This document shows positions 34,215 to 42,323 of a DNA stretch of 47,063 nucleotides, in pieces (position 1 is the first letter of the stretch; the number at the start of each line of letters is the position of its first letter). The stretch covers positions 1 to 47,063 of the forward strand of contig VGXN01000008.1 in the NCBI GenBank assembly GCA_016873335.1. Direction: 5' to 3'. Below the pieces are notes generated by a model, which was not told the DNA's origin, ran no database searches, and saw nothing but the letters and a program-made list of their open reading frames with translations. The position numbers and the translations under genes are program-made. The DNA is from Phycisphaerae bacterium. Its GTDB lineage: Bacteria > Planctomycetota > Phycisphaerae > Phycisphaerales > SM1A02.

Positions 34215-35894
34215 ATGGAGTGCACGTTGTCTAGCAGTGATCTCTTTGAAATCATGTTTGGCAGCTTCCGGGTATCAAAGACCGGCACCCTACGCAGACT
34301 TTTTGCTGGCGCATTTATTAGCGCTTTTGGCACTGGAATGACGCTCTGGTTATTGCTCGTCTATTTACATGACATCCGTGGTTTCACAAATGCCTTTGGC
34401 GGATTCTTACTCTCTTATATGGCCGTTGTTGCGATTGTTTTAACTGGCCCCTCAGGTTGGTTAATTGATCGAATCGGACCAAAACCGGTAATAATCTTTG
34501 GACTATTCGTTGAAGGCAGCGCTGTGGCAGCCTGGTCAATGGTTGAAAGTAAAGAACAAGCAATCTTGGTTGGAACGCTAAGCGCAATTGGCACTTTATT
34601 GATCTGGCCAGCACAGACGGTAATGATTACTCGCTCCACTGATGAATCAGATAGACAGAGTGCATTTGCGGTTAATTTCATGATGTTAAATCTAGGTATT
34701 GCGTTTGGTGGATTAATCGCTGCAACTATTATTCAAGAAGGAAACTTAAGAAGTTTTCAGACTCTATATCTTGTCGATTCGCTCTCGTATTTTGGGTACC
34801 TATTAATGGTCTCAACGATCAAAGATAAATTTCAGGCAAGTGAAGCCGAATCTAAGAAAACCGGCGCCGGATATCGAGAAGTAATAAAAGATAAAACTTT
34901 TATGCGGATTATTCTGGGCGGATTGGGCTACATAACCTTTGGTTATGCCTCTTTACAAGCTGGATTAGCAATCTTCACAACTCAATATCTTGAGCTATCG
35001 CCAAAATGGCTCGGTTTAGTTTTTGCCGCTAACACAATAAGTATTTTCTTCTTACAAGGCTTTATGTTGCGCTGGCTGGAAAGCGTTGTAGATCTAGTCG
35101 CACTTCGAAGAGTCGGCTATCTCTGGGGCTTATCTTGGATCATTATTGGAAGCGCCTCTTTAGCATCGGGTGTAATTGCCGGAGTCTTAGTATCACTTAG
35201 CCAGGTTGCATTTGCCTTTGGCGAAATGATCTGGGCTCCCAAAGCTCCCTCAATCGTTAATCGAATTGCTCCAGAGGAACTACGTGGACGTTATAACTCA
35301 GTAATGGCGATGAATTGGAATATCGCAGCAATCATCGGAGCAGCCTTAGTTGGGCTGATGATTGGAAGTGGCCTTTACTTGGAATGGTTGATCTTGATGT
35401 TAATCGGCTCGGTACTACCGATTACGATGTTTAGATCTATCCCAGGTCTTGAAGTTAAAGAGCGAGCGATAGCAGAAAAAGCATTTGATGCAGGTGCAAA
35501 AACTGTTACCCACCTTTACAACGGAATGAAAAAAGACGGGGGATTAGTTGATTTAGTTTTAGAGCGTGACGATGTACTTTTCCAAATGATTGTTGATGAC
35601 ACCCATGTCTCAAGAGATTTAGTTAAAAAAGCTTGCGATAAAGCTATCGACAGATTGATCATCACAACCGATGCCGTTTCTGCTGCAGGACTTGGTCAGG
35701 GACGTCATCGACTTGGCGATATGGAGATTGAAATCAGAAATGGCAGAGCCGAGCGCCTTGATGGAACTTTGGCTGGCGGAATTGGCACTTTAGCTAGATC
35801 TTTAGAAATCCTGGAAGAAATGGGCTATGCCCGCGAGAAAATACTGCCTGCAGTCACAACTCGTCCGCTCAAACTGATTAACGCTCACCTATAA
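34215..35894 (+). CDS. Chimeric MFS transporter fused to C-terminal part of N-acetylglucosamine-6-phosphate deacetylase
   Basis: A 559-residue frame. Residues 1 to about 415 form a complete-looking 12-helix MFS transporter. From about residue 422 (base 35478) the sequence becomes NagA: KTVTHLYNGM, IVDDTHV, RLIITTDAVSAAG and LDGTLAGG align with the last 140 residues of the 380-residue enzyme. The metal-site His residues of that half and the catalytic Asp are kept, but the N-terminal half with the rest of the active site is missing. This looks like an in-frame deletion fusion of two adjacent genes. The deacetylase part is probably inactive; the transporter may still work. An ATG at 34254 is an alternative start. 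Confidence 0.85.
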   Translation: MECTLSSSDLFEIMFGSFRVSKTGTLRRLFAGAFISAFGTGMTLWLLLVYLHDIRGFTNAFGGFLLSYMAVVAIVLTGPSGWLIDRIGPKPVIIFGLFVEGSAVAAWSMVESKEQAILVGTLSAIGTLLIWPAQTVMITRSTDESDRQSAFAVNFMMLNLGIAFGGLIAATIIQEGNLRSFQTLYLVDSLSYFGYLLMVSTIKDKFQASEAESKKTGAGYREVIKDKTFMRIILGGLGYITFGYASLQAGLAIFTTQYLELSPKWLGLVFAANTISIFFLQGFMLRWLESVVDLVALRRVGYLWGLSWIIIGSASLASGVIAGVLVSLSQVAFAFGEMIWAPKAPSIVNRIAPEELRGRYNSVMAMNWNIAAIIGAALVGLMIGSGLYLEWLILMLIGSVLPITMFRSIPGLEVKERAIAEKAFDAGAKTVTHLYNGMKKDGGLVDLVLERDDVLFQMIVDDTHVSRDLVKKACDKAIDRLIITTDAVSAAGLGQGRHRLGDMEIEIRNGRAERLDGTLAGGIGTLARSLEILEEMGYAREKILPAVTTRPLKLINAHL

Positions 35895-35902
35895 ATAGCG
35901 CG

Positions 35903-35908
35903 TACAAT
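35903..35908 (+). promoter_or_regulatory. -10 element of rnpB
   Basis: TACAAT, six bases before the predicted 5' end of the RNase P RNA. No good -35 box is seen at the expected distance. Confidence 0.5.
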
Positions 35909-35913
35909 TCGCA

Positions 35914-36293
35914 GCGAAGAGTCGCCCGGATCACTGCGTTACTTAAGAGCCTAATTAACTTTTAAGCACCGAGGAAAGTCCGGACTCCAAAGAGCAAAGT
36001 GGTGGATAACATCCACCCGGAGCGATCCGCGGGAATAGTGCAACAGAAAGTAAACCGCCAATAGCAATATTGGTAAGGGTGAAACGGTGGTGTAAGAGAC
36101 CACCAGTACTGATAGCAATATCAGTAGCTATGCAAACCCCACTTGGAGCAAGACCACATAGGCCAACGTTTGAGAACGGCTCGTTCAAGTTGGCGGGTAG
36201 GTTGCTTGAGTTCGTAAGTAATTACGAACCTAGATGGATGGTGATCTCGCTAGCAATAGCAAGACAGGATCCGGCTTATAGGGCGACTCTTCT
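35914..36293 (+). ncRNA. rnpB: RNase P RNA, bacterial type A
   Basis: The catalytic RNA of RNase P, which matures tRNA 5' ends. The 5' GAAGAGTCGCCC (35916-35927) pairs with 3' GGGCGACTCTTC (36281-36292) to form helix P1. Between them are the universally conserved GAGGAAAGTCC (35971-35981), ACAGAAA (36043-36049) and the 3' end GACAGGATCCGGCTTATAGG. The length of about 380 fits. Its 3' end is repeated three more times in the window and appears to be the attachment site of the island that follows. Confidence 0.95.
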
Positions 36294-36296
36294 TAA
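36270..36296 (+). repeat. rnpB-derived attachment core, copy 1 (candidate attL)
   Basis: The 3' end of rnpB, containing GGCTTATAGGGCGACTCTTC. The same core, 23-27 bases long, recurs at 38399-38421 (-), 44975-44997 (-) and 46937-46963 (+). Here the core is joined on the left to the rnpB body and on the right to a terminator and GGGCAAA-type repeats, as expected for one end of an element integrated into rnpB. Confidence 0.85.
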
Positions 36297-36301
36297 CCAT
36301 A

Positions 36302-36330
36302 AGTGGGCGGGGGCTAAATCCCCGCTCACT
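36302..36330 (+). terminator. rnpB terminator
   Basis: AGTGGGCGGGG (36302-36312), loop GCTAAAT, CCCCGCTCACT (36320-36330), then a TTCCTATTT tail. An equivalent but diverged hairpin follows core copy 4 (46972 onward), so the terminator region is duplicated with the attachment site. Confidence 0.85.
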
Positions 36331-36367
36331 TTCCTATTTAGAAGTGTTTAGTTTTATGCAAGACTTT

Positions 36368-36429
36368 GGACAAATCTGCCGATTTATATGGGCAAATTTG
36401 TGGGCACTTGGGCAAAATCGTGGACAAAT
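36368..36429 (+). repeat. Arm-type repeats beside core copy 1
   Basis: Five short direct repeats: GGACAAAT (36368, 36422), GGGCAAAT (36390), GGGCAAAA (36410) and GGGCAC (36402). Similar GGGCAAA repeats stand beside every other copy of the core, always in the same orientation relative to it. Such iterons next to a core are typical arm-type binding sites of tyrosine integrases. Confidence 0.6.
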
Positions 36430-36465
36430 TTCCGTGAATCAATTCATCAGCGAGTACATTGAAGC

Positions 36466-36621
36466 ATGAGACTCAACAACAGTGATGGCTTCAAGTACAC
36501 CTTGCAATTGACCTGGCCGGAGATAAGTGCGATTTTCTGGCTGGTCTTTGGTTATACGTATATGCTTCCATCGATGATCATGGCCTGGCGTGAGTCGAAG
36601 CGCCTAGATAGCCAATTATGA
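36466..36621 (+). CDS. 51-residue protein with one membrane helix
   Basis: ATG 36466 to TGA 36619-36621, overlapping the ATG (36618) of the next gene. The protein begins MRLNNSDGFKYTLQL and contains one hydrophobic segment (ISAIFWLVFGYTYMLPSMIM) with a charged tail. The ATGA overlap indicates translational coupling with the following exporter. No family recognised; it is short and easily overlooked. Confidence 0.55.
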   Translation: MRLNNSDGFKYTLQLTWPEISAIFWLVFGYTYMLPSMIMAWRESKRLDSQL

Positions 36622-37076
36622 ATTTAGAAGAGTGGGGTTTACTCGGCATCTTCCTCGCTGGAGCGGTTCCATGGATGGAAGCAATTGCTGTAGTTCCCAG
36701 TGGGATCATTCTCGGGCTTGATCCCACCGCTACCGTAATTGCGGCAATACTCGGTAATGCGATTACTATCTTTCTATTCGCATATCTTGGATCAACAATC
36801 AGAGCGAAAATAATCGCGCGTCGTATAACCAAGGGAAAGTCCGCAGAATCGCCTAAATTTGATAAAGCCTCAAAAGCATTCGACAAGTATGGAATCTATG
36901 GCATGGCCTTATTGGGGCCAATCATTATTGGCACGCAATTTGCTGCGGCAGCATCTGTAGCCGCAGGAGTTAAGCCACTTAAAGTTTCATTTCTCATAAC
37001 TGCTAGCATGATTCTTTGGGCAACGTTGATTGCGGTCGTGATGGTTGCCTTCGACCTGTCCTTCCAATTGATCTAG
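36618..37076 (+). CDS. Small multidrug export family protein (PF06695 type)
   Basis: A 152-residue membrane protein with LAGAVPWMEAIAVVPSGIILG near the start and YGIYGMALLGPIIIGTQFAAAASVAAG in the second half, matching the COG2426/small multi-drug export family related to DedA-like proteins. The role and substrate are not established. Second gene of a three-gene set with the 51-residue protein and the DUF418 protein, all within the left arm of the island. Confidence 0.75.
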   Translation: MNLEEWGLLGIFLAGAVPWMEAIAVVPSGIILGLDPTATVIAAILGNAITIFLFAYLGSTIRAKIIARRITKGKSAESPKFDKASKAFDKYGIYGMALLGPIIIGTQFAAAASVAAGVKPLKVSFLITASMILWATLIAVVMVAFDLSFQLI

Positions 37077-37085
37077 GAGATAGAA

Positions 37086-38237
37086 ATGCAGAGAGATATA
37101 GCACCAGATGTCTTACGAGGATTCGCGCTCCTAGGAATCCTTGTCGTAAACATCCAATTCATGGGACTAGATAGCGAAGAGGGAGCGCGTGGCGAGTGGT
37201 TGTCTGGTGGCGCTAACGGGGCTGCCGGATTCATAATGGCAGCTATCTTTGCTGGAAAGTTCTATCTTCTCTTTTCATTTCTATATGGATACAGCTCGGC
37301 CTACATAATCAAGGATGATCGGGCAAATAGAGGTCGTTGGATAAGGCGTTGCTTTGCCTTGATGCTCTTTGGGGCGCTTCATTTCACCTTCCTATGGCAC
37401 GGAGACATTATTTTTCTATACGGGCTTTTGGGATTACTCCTTCTCGCCATCTTCTTTAGGTCAGACAGGACTTTGCAGATCTGGACTCGTGTCATTTACA
37501 TAGTGTCTGCAGTATTCATTTCCTTGATTGGAATTCTTCTTCTAATTGGTGAGTGGTATTTCCCGCAAGAAACAACCGCTGAAGTGAATGAGCCAAGACT
37601 CAATCAAGTGCTTCGAGATGGGGCCTTTCTGGAGGCAGTTGGGCCACGGGTCGAGCTCTGGGTCTTCGGCCTCGTAACTGGAATTTTCCTTCAAGGGGGA
37701 ATGGCCTTTGCAGCATTTCTGCTCGGAGTTAGGATGGCAAGAAGCAAGTTCCTGACTTCTCTGATTGATCGAGTTCAAAATTCCCAGATGATTAAACGGG
37801 GTCTCATCTTCGGACTTCCGATTCAATTTGGTGCTGCATTCGTTATGGTAAGAAATGAGCAATCGGTTGATCCCTCCGAAGCACTTTATCTATGTTGCTT
37901 ATTCCTAGCGTTTTTAGCCGCCCCCTTGTTGTCTATGGCATATGTTGGCGTGATCCGTAAATTTGTTGAAGAGAGACCGGGATTAGTCGCCTGGATGAAA
38001 CCAGCAGGCAAAATGTCATTAACTGTTTACATTTTGCAATCAGTGGTTACATCTTTGCTCCTCAGCCCGTGGGGATTGGGACTATTCCAAGAGCTGCAGA
38101 CCTGGCAAGTTTTCTTGCTTGCGATAGGCATATGGATTGCTTTGGTATTTTTCGCAACCCAATGGCTGAAGAAATTCCAGCAAGGTCCGCTTGAGTCGCT
38201 TATGGGAACCTTAACGAGGCCCCGTCTACCCAAATAG
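37086..38237 (+). CDS. DUF418/YeiB-family membrane protein
   Basis: A 383-residue polytopic protein. RDIAPDVLRGFALLGILVVNIQFM at the N-terminus and the C-terminal AGKMSLTVYILQSVV...LLSPWGLGLF are the hallmarks of the YeiB/DUF418 family, related to acyltransferase-3 and heparan-glucosaminide acetyltransferase folds. Ribosome-binding site AGGAG about 7 bases before the ATG. The function is unknown; it may transfer acyl groups across the membrane. Confidence 0.85.
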   Translation: MQRDIAPDVLRGFALLGILVVNIQFMGLDSEEGARGEWLSGGANGAAGFIMAAIFAGKFYLLFSFLYGYSSAYIIKDDRANRGRWIRRCFALMLFGALHFTFLWHGDIIFLYGLLGLLLLAIFFRSDRTLQIWTRVIYIVSAVFISLIGILLLIGEWYFPQETTAEVNEPRLNQVLRDGAFLEAVGPRVELWVFGLVTGIFLQGGMAFAAFLLGVRMARSKFLTSLIDRVQNSQMIKRGLIFGLPIQFGAAFVMVRNEQSVDPSEALYLCCLFLAFLAAPLLSMAYVGVIRKFVEERPGLVAWMKPAGKMSLTVYILQSVVTSLLLSPWGLGLFQELQTWQVFLLAIGIWIALVFFATQWLKKFQQGPLESLMGTLTRPRLPK

Positions 38238-38262
38238 TCCACAATGAAGCGTAAATCGTGAG

Positions 38263-38301
38263 TTTGCCCGTTTTTCTGCCTGTTGCCCGATTTATTTGCC
38301 C
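38263..38301 (-). repeat. Arm-type repeats beside core copy 2
   Basis: TTTGCCC at 38263 and 38295 and TTGCCC at 38283, that is GGGCAA(A) on the minus strand, downstream of the inverted core and its terminator. The order core, terminator, GGGCAAA repeats is the same as at rnpB. The 359-base gap 38238-38596 otherwise holds core copy 2, its hairpin and the promoter of the Fur-family gene. Confidence 0.6.
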
Positions 38302-38361
38302 ATTTTTGTTGACCAATTTGATATCAGTTTTGTCAGAAATGATTCCAAAAGAAATAATGAA

Positions 38362-38388
38362 ACGAGGCGGGAATATCTCCCGCCTCGT
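38362..38388 (-). terminator. Hairpin next to core copy 2
   Basis: ACGAGGCGGGA (38362-38372), loop ATATC, TCCCGCCTCGT (38378-38388): 11 perfect base pairs. On the minus strand it follows the rnpB-like core exactly as the real rnpB terminator does and is followed by TTCATTATTTC. On the plus strand it could end the DUF418 message. Confidence 0.8.
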
Positions 38389-38398
38389 CTAATTTAAA

Positions 38399-38421
38399 GA
38401 AGAGTCGCCCTATAAGCCGGA
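38399..38421 (-). repeat. rnpB-derived attachment core, copy 2 (inverted)
   Basis: GAAGAGTCGCCCTATAAGCC on the plus strand plus GGA: the reverse complement of the rnpB 3' end. It is in direct orientation with copy 3 (44975-44997); the pair bounds the 6.6-kb zinc module. Confidence 0.9.
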
Positions 38422-38596
38422 CATAGAGTAAGACGGATCTTTTGCGCTGACAAGAACCTCCTTGTCCAGAAATTTGCCCTTAAGTTCAGGAGTTAATAGA
38501 TCGTCTGTCCTTGTGCTTCTCCTCAGCTTCAACCGCCGCTCCAACCGTACACAAGACAACGAAGAGGGGAACCACTCATAACCTACAATTGTTGTT

Positions 38597-39055
38597 ATGG
38601 AAAGAATTGCGAAGCAGCCTAAAGAACGTAGAAGTTCGACGAGACGCGAAATAATCTTGGCTCTTCTTATTGAAAGCAAGTCATTTTTGAGTTCGCAGGA
38701 GATACATAAATTACTATCAAGACAAGAAGTATCTATTGGACTTGCCACAGTCTATCGACAACTTGAAGGCTTGGTGGAGCAAGGGCGAGCGGATGCAATT
38801 GTCAGTCCCAGCGGAGAGCGGTTATATAGACATTGTGGGCAAGCAGAAACACATCACCATCACATAATTTGCCGCGTTTGTGGCGCTGCAACCGAGCTCG
38901 ACTTCCCAGAGGTGGAAATAATCACTCAAACTTACGCCAAGCGTTACAAGTACAAATCTGTTACCCACTCCTTAGAGATTTTTGGAGTTTGCCTAGCTTG
39001 TGATCGTCTTCAAAGCTCCTCGATAAAATCAAGAAGGAAACCGAAGCTCTCATAA
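38597..39055 (+). CDS. zur: Fur-family regulator, probably Zur
   Basis: A 152-residue Fur-fold repressor. The winged helix contains QEVSIGLATVYRQLEGLVEQGRAD, the regulatory metal site HHHHIICRVCG and the structural CxxC pair continues in GVCLAC. In company with zinc uptake genes and a zinc-type operator at 39551-39567 it is most likely the zinc regulator. A TACAAT -10 box lies about 12 bases before the ATG, so its message is probably leaderless. Its 3' end overlaps the convergent GNAT gene by 46 bases. Confidence 0.85.
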   Translation: MERIAKQPKERRSSTRREIILALLIESKSFLSSQEIHKLLSRQEVSIGLATVYRQLEGLVEQGRADAIVSPSGERLYRHCGQAETHHHHIICRVCGAATELDFPEVEIITQTYAKRYKYKSVTHSLEIFGVCLACDRLQSSSIKSRRKPKLS

Positions 39056-39549
39056 AGATTTCTAGCTTTTAGATTTGTCTCATCTGTGTACACCCACGCC
39101 CTATCACAACCAAATTCCTGCATATTAGTGAGAGCTTCAGAAACAAGAAAAGCCCCTACTCCATTTCTTCTAAATTGTTCTAAGACTCCAAGAACATAAA
39201 TTTCGCAGGGTGCTGCGCCCATCAACTGGTGATGCTTAAGCCAGAAATACGCTATGGGATTTCCCTGATGTAAGAGAACTTGGATATCTGACTCTGATCG
39301 AAGACTTTCGTTGAGTTGAATTAGCAACTTACCCGTAGTCCACGCGCCCTGATCGGGGTGTCCGAAGAAAATTTCATTGTTCAACTTCAACAACATGTCT
39401 TCATCCCGACTTCTCTGAAATGCAACCAACTCGCATGCCTCTGGGAGATGGGCTGTGTAGGCAACTTTGTTGACCAAATCAAGCTGGTATCTGAAAATCC
39501 GCCTCGGGAGCAACTGGGACAGTTTGTTGACTTCATCAATCATGGGCAT
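39010..39549 (-). CDS. GNAT acetyltransferase resembling the C-terminal half of mycothiol synthase
   Basis: A protein of about 179 residues. [20 protein letters not shown] and [20 protein letters not shown] match the second GNAT domain of MshD, which acetylates Cys-GlcN-Ins in mycothiol synthesis; only one domain is present here instead of two. The frame extends upstream to 39567, but those codons (a run of Ile) are the Zur box itself, so ATG 39549 or 39543 is the real start. It is transcribed divergently from the CobW gene through the Zur box and may help adapt thiol-bound zinc to shortage (inference). Confidence 0.7.
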   Translation of the reverse strand: MPMIDEVNKLSQLLPRRIFRYQLDLVNKVAYTAHLPEACELVAFQRSRDEDMLLKLNNEIFFGHPDQGAWTTGKLLIQLNESLRSESDIQVLLHQGNPIAYFWLKHHQLMGAAPCEIYVLGVLEQFRRNGVGAFLVSEALTNMQEFGCDRAWVYTDETNLKARNLYESFGFLLDFIEEL

Positions 39550-39550
39550 T

Positions 39551-39567
39551 ATGATAATGATTATCAT
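39551..39567. promoter_or_regulatory. Zur box (zinc operator) in a divergent promoter
   Basis: ATGATAATGATTATCAT is a perfect 8-1-8 palindrome matching the actinobacterial Zur-type consensus TGAnAATGATTnTCA. It lies between the GNAT gene (minus) and the CobW gene (plus), so one dimer pair could control both. It is 20 bases before the CobW ATG. Confidence 0.85.
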
Positions 39568-39586
39568 TATTTATACAAGGAGCGCT

Positions 39587-40600
39587 ATGAACGATTCACG
39601 AATTCCCGTAACGGTACTCACCGGATTCCTGGGGTCTGGAAAGACAACTCTGCTCAACCGCATTCTGAACGAAAACCACGGGATGCGTATCGCAGTTATT
39701 GAAAATGAGTTTGGTGAGGTAGGTATTGATGACGCTCTCGTTATGGCCGCGGATGAAGAAATATTTGAGATGAACAATGGCTGTATATGCTGCACTGTAC
39801 GGGGTGATTTGATACGAATTCTTGGCAACCTTCTACAACGCAAAGACAAATTTGATCGAATCTTGATCGAGACAACCGGAATGGCTGATCCTGCTCCAGT
39901 CGCGCAGACATTTTTTGTCGACGATGAGCTGAAGGAATCTTGCAGATTAGATGCGATTATTACCATGGTTGACGCTAAGCATGCTCTACAGCACTTAACT
40001 GAGATCAAAGAAAAGAACTTTGAGAACGAAGCTGTTGAACAGGTTGCGTTTGCAGATCGCATTGTTTTGAATAAGGTAGATATCGCCACTCCAAAAGAGC
40101 AAAGTGAGGTCGTAGCGGAAATAAAGAAAATAAACTCAGCTGCACCCATTTTTACAGCAGAGAATGCAAATGTCGACCTAAAGGAACTACTTGATATTGG
40201 TGCTTTTGATTTGCAAAAAGTTCTTGACAATGATCCAGCATTCTTGATTGATACCGACCATGTACATGATTCGTCCATCTCCAGTGTAGGTATTGAATTG
40301 ACTGGTAACCTCGATATTGAAAAATTGAATAAGTGGCTCGGAAAGTTGCTTGGCGAAAAAGGAACGGATATTTTTCGTAGTAAAGGAATCCTCTCAATTG
40401 ATGGAAATGAGGAGAGATATTGCTTTCATGCTGTTCACATGCTCTTTAGTGGTGAATTCACATCTGCCTGGGGTAAGTCTGAGCGCATCAACAAGATGGT
40501 CTTTATAGGACGAAATCTCAATCGCAAAGAACTAACAGATGGCTTCAAGAAGTGCATAGTTTCCAGCAAAACCTCAAAAACTTTGGCTGGCAAGAAGTGA
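39587..40600 (+). CDS. CobW/ZNG1-family zinc-chaperone GTPase
   Basis: A 337-residue G3E GTPase starting at ATG 39587 with the ribosome-binding site AAGGAGC; a longer upstream frame runs through the Zur box and is not used. P-loop GFLGSGKTT (13-21), the metal site [12 protein letters not shown] (Cys66, Cys68, Cys69), switch region [10 protein letters not shown], and NKVD guanine motif. The C-terminal CobW domain follows. Under Zur control such proteins deliver zinc to client enzymes in zinc shortage. First gene of the plus-strand zinc operon. Confidence 0.92.
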   Translation: MNDSRIPVTVLTGFLGSGKTTLLNRILNENHGMRIAVIENEFGEVGIDDALVMAADEEIFEMNNGCICCTVRGDLIRILGNLLQRKDKFDRILIETTGMADPAPVAQTFFVDDELKESCRLDAIITMVDAKHALQHLTEIKEKNFENEAVEQVAFADRIVLNKVDIATPKEQSEVVAEIKKINSAAPIFTAENANVDLKELLDIGAFDLQKVLDNDPAFLIDTDHVHDSSISSVGIELTGNLDIEKLNKWLGKLLGEKGTDIFRSKGILSIDGNEERYCFHAVHMLFSGEFTSAWGKSERINKMVFIGRNLNRKELTDGFKKCIVSSKTSKTLAGKK

Positions 40601-41604
40601 TTGCTGTTTCAACTCCATTACCCATGTCAGTCAACATAAATCCAATTGATGCCTGCTCTCTTGATGATGAACGAGTTCTTTTGTTGGACGCTGAAGGACA
40701 TATATGTGAAGTCTTCCTCACTAGTCGTGAAGTAACTTTGAAGTGTGAGGCCTCAGTTGGTGGAAATCGCATTTCCTTGTCACCCAACCGTGAGATTCTC
40801 GCATGTGCAGGACCCGAGGGATTCGCTCTATTTAAAAGTGATGATGGGACATTACTTGAGTCTCGACGCGGTTCGTGGTCTTCGGTTGCAAAGTGGCATG
40901 ATTCTGGAAACAGAGTTCTCTTCACTTTTGGTAAAAGTATCTGTGTTACTGATTCATACGGAGTTCCTATTGTCGAAAGCGAGAACTTTTCATCTACGGT
41001 AACGGATGCCTCTTGGATTGGGGACAAAATCGCCGTAGCTGCATACGGTGGGGTAAGCGTTTCAGATGAGCAAGGAAGCAAATTCATTAAGCGGGAGTTT
41101 GTTGGATCATTACTGTGCTTGAGTGCCTCGCCAACTGGAGACTGGATTGTAAGTGGTAATCAGGATGCATCCCTTCAGGTCTATAAAGTTTCCGATGACA
41201 CGCGATTGGAAATGCAAGGTTTTCCTCGCAAGGTAACTATTGCTGAGTTCAATCTTGATGGTAAGTGGTTGGCAAATAATGGCGCTGATGAAGTAACTGT
41301 TTGGAGCTTTGCGGGAAAGGGTCCTAAAGGCCGCTCCCCTGTAATTCTGCCGAAACACGTTGGGGGTGGCACAGCCATTTCCTGGAGCAAGACTGATGCT
41401 AACTTGATTGCAACTGGAGATTCAATTGGTCAATTACGAGTCTGGGATTTGAAACTTGGTTTAGAAGGTAAACCCTTGTACCCCCGAAACCACTTTGAGT
41501 CTATGTCTAACTCTCCAGTTAAGTCGATTCTTTGGGATTCACACGGAAGTTCAATCATTGCTGTACATCATGATGGCATCATCTACCGGAGAGAGACTTC
41601 GTGA
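40552..41604 (+). CDS. WD40-like beta-propeller protein
   Basis: A 350-residue protein with several WD40-type blades, for example [47 protein letters not shown] and [25 protein letters not shown]. No signal peptide, so cytoplasmic. WD40 proteins are often found beside CobW and zinc ABC genes, where they may assist metal transfer; their role is unsettled. The GTG at 40552 overlaps the CobW gene by 49 bases; a later start is possible. The end overlaps znuC (GTGA). Confidence 0.8.
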   Translation: MHSFQQNLKNFGWQEVIAVSTPLPMSVNINPIDACSLDDERVLLLDAEGHICEVFLTSREVTLKCEASVGGNRISLSPNREILACAGPEGFALFKSDDGTLLESRRGSWSSVAKWHDSGNRVLFTFGKSICVTDSYGVPIVESENFSSTVTDASWIGDKIAVAAYGGVSVSDEQGSKFIKREFVGSLLCLSASPTGDWIVSGNQDASLQVYKVSDDTRLEMQGFPRKVTIAEFNLDGKWLANNGADEVTVWSFAGKGPKGRSPVILPKHVGGGTAISWSKTDANLIATGDSIGQLRVWDLKLGLEGKPLYPRNHFESMSNSPVKSILWDSHGSSIIAVHHDGIIYRRETS

Positions 41605-42323
41605 GCCATGCTCTCCTTGAGGCCCGCAACCTCTACGTGTACAGAGGTGACAGATTGGTCCTCTCTCAGGTTTCGTTTGAGTTTAGTGGCGGTGAACAGG
41701 TTGCTCTGATCGGCCAAAATGGGTCCGGGAAGACAACTCTTTTGATGGCCCTTGCCGGCATCACAAAATATGAAGGGGAAATGTTCTACCAAAATAAACC
41801 TTGCCACCACGGCGAGCACCGGCAACAAATTGGATATGTTCCACAAAGATCCCAGGTCCGATGGGATTTACCATTACAAGTTCTCGATGTAGTTAAATCC
41901 GGTACAGCGGGCAATCCTCACCTAAAGGGATGGGTTCACAAAAGAGAGCGTGAGGAGAGGGCATATCAGGCGCTTCGACAGGTCAGTGCACTTCCTTTGG
42001 CGAAGCGAAGAATCAATAGTCTCTCTGGTGGACAAGCCCAGAGGGTTTTAATCGCCCGCAGCCTTGTATCAAGTCCCGACATACTCCTTTTAGATGAGCC
42101 ATTTGCTGGCCTAGATGCACAGGCCCTTGACCGGATTGTCGATGTGCTGCACGAAAAGTCGCAGGAGGGCACCCTTGTTGTAGCCGCCATGCATGAGTTA
42201 GACATCGTGCAGTCATCGTTCCAACGCGCCATTCTCATTGAGAGTCAGAGCAGGCTTATTGATGGGCCGCCAAACGAGATTTTAGATAGTCACTCCAGGA
42301 GAGTTCGGGTGGCGACGCCCTAA
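41601..42323 (+). CDS. znuC: Zinc ABC transporter ATPase ZnuC
   Basis: A 240-residue ABC ATPase with Walker A GQNGSGKTT, signature LSGGQAQRVLIA, Walker B ILLLDEPFAGLD, and the metal-transporter-type Q-loop GYVPQRSQV. GTG start at 41601 overlaps the WD40 stop, and its TAA overlaps the ATG of znuB. The family imports zinc or manganese; zinc is chosen from the Zur box and the CobW neighbour. Confidence 0.92.
   Translation: MSHALLEARNLYVYRGDRLVLSQVSFEFSGGEQVALIGQNGSGKTTLLMALAGITKYEGEMFYQNKPCHHGEHRQQIGYVPQRSQVRWDLPLQVLDVVKSGTAGNPHLKGWVHKREREERAYQALRQVSALPLAKRRINSLSGGQAQRVLIARSLVSSPDILLLDEPFAGLDAQALDRIVDVLHEKSQEGTLVVAAMHELDIVQSSFQRAILIESQSRLIDGPPNEILDSHSRRVRVATP

Noticed and set aside
38410-38748. 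A minus-strand 112-codon frame whose stop lies inside core copy 2, as expected for an integrase gene end
   Set aside because: It has no recognisable recombinase motif, overlaps the start of the Fur-family gene, and its only low-complexity similarity is in the last 40 residues. It could be a remnant of a recombinase C-terminus, but I cannot support it.
39467-39586. Upstream extension of the CobW frame
   Set aside because: The extra 40 codons pass through the Zur box (a run of Ile codons) and the divergent GNAT gene; ATG 39587 has a proper ribosome-binding site.
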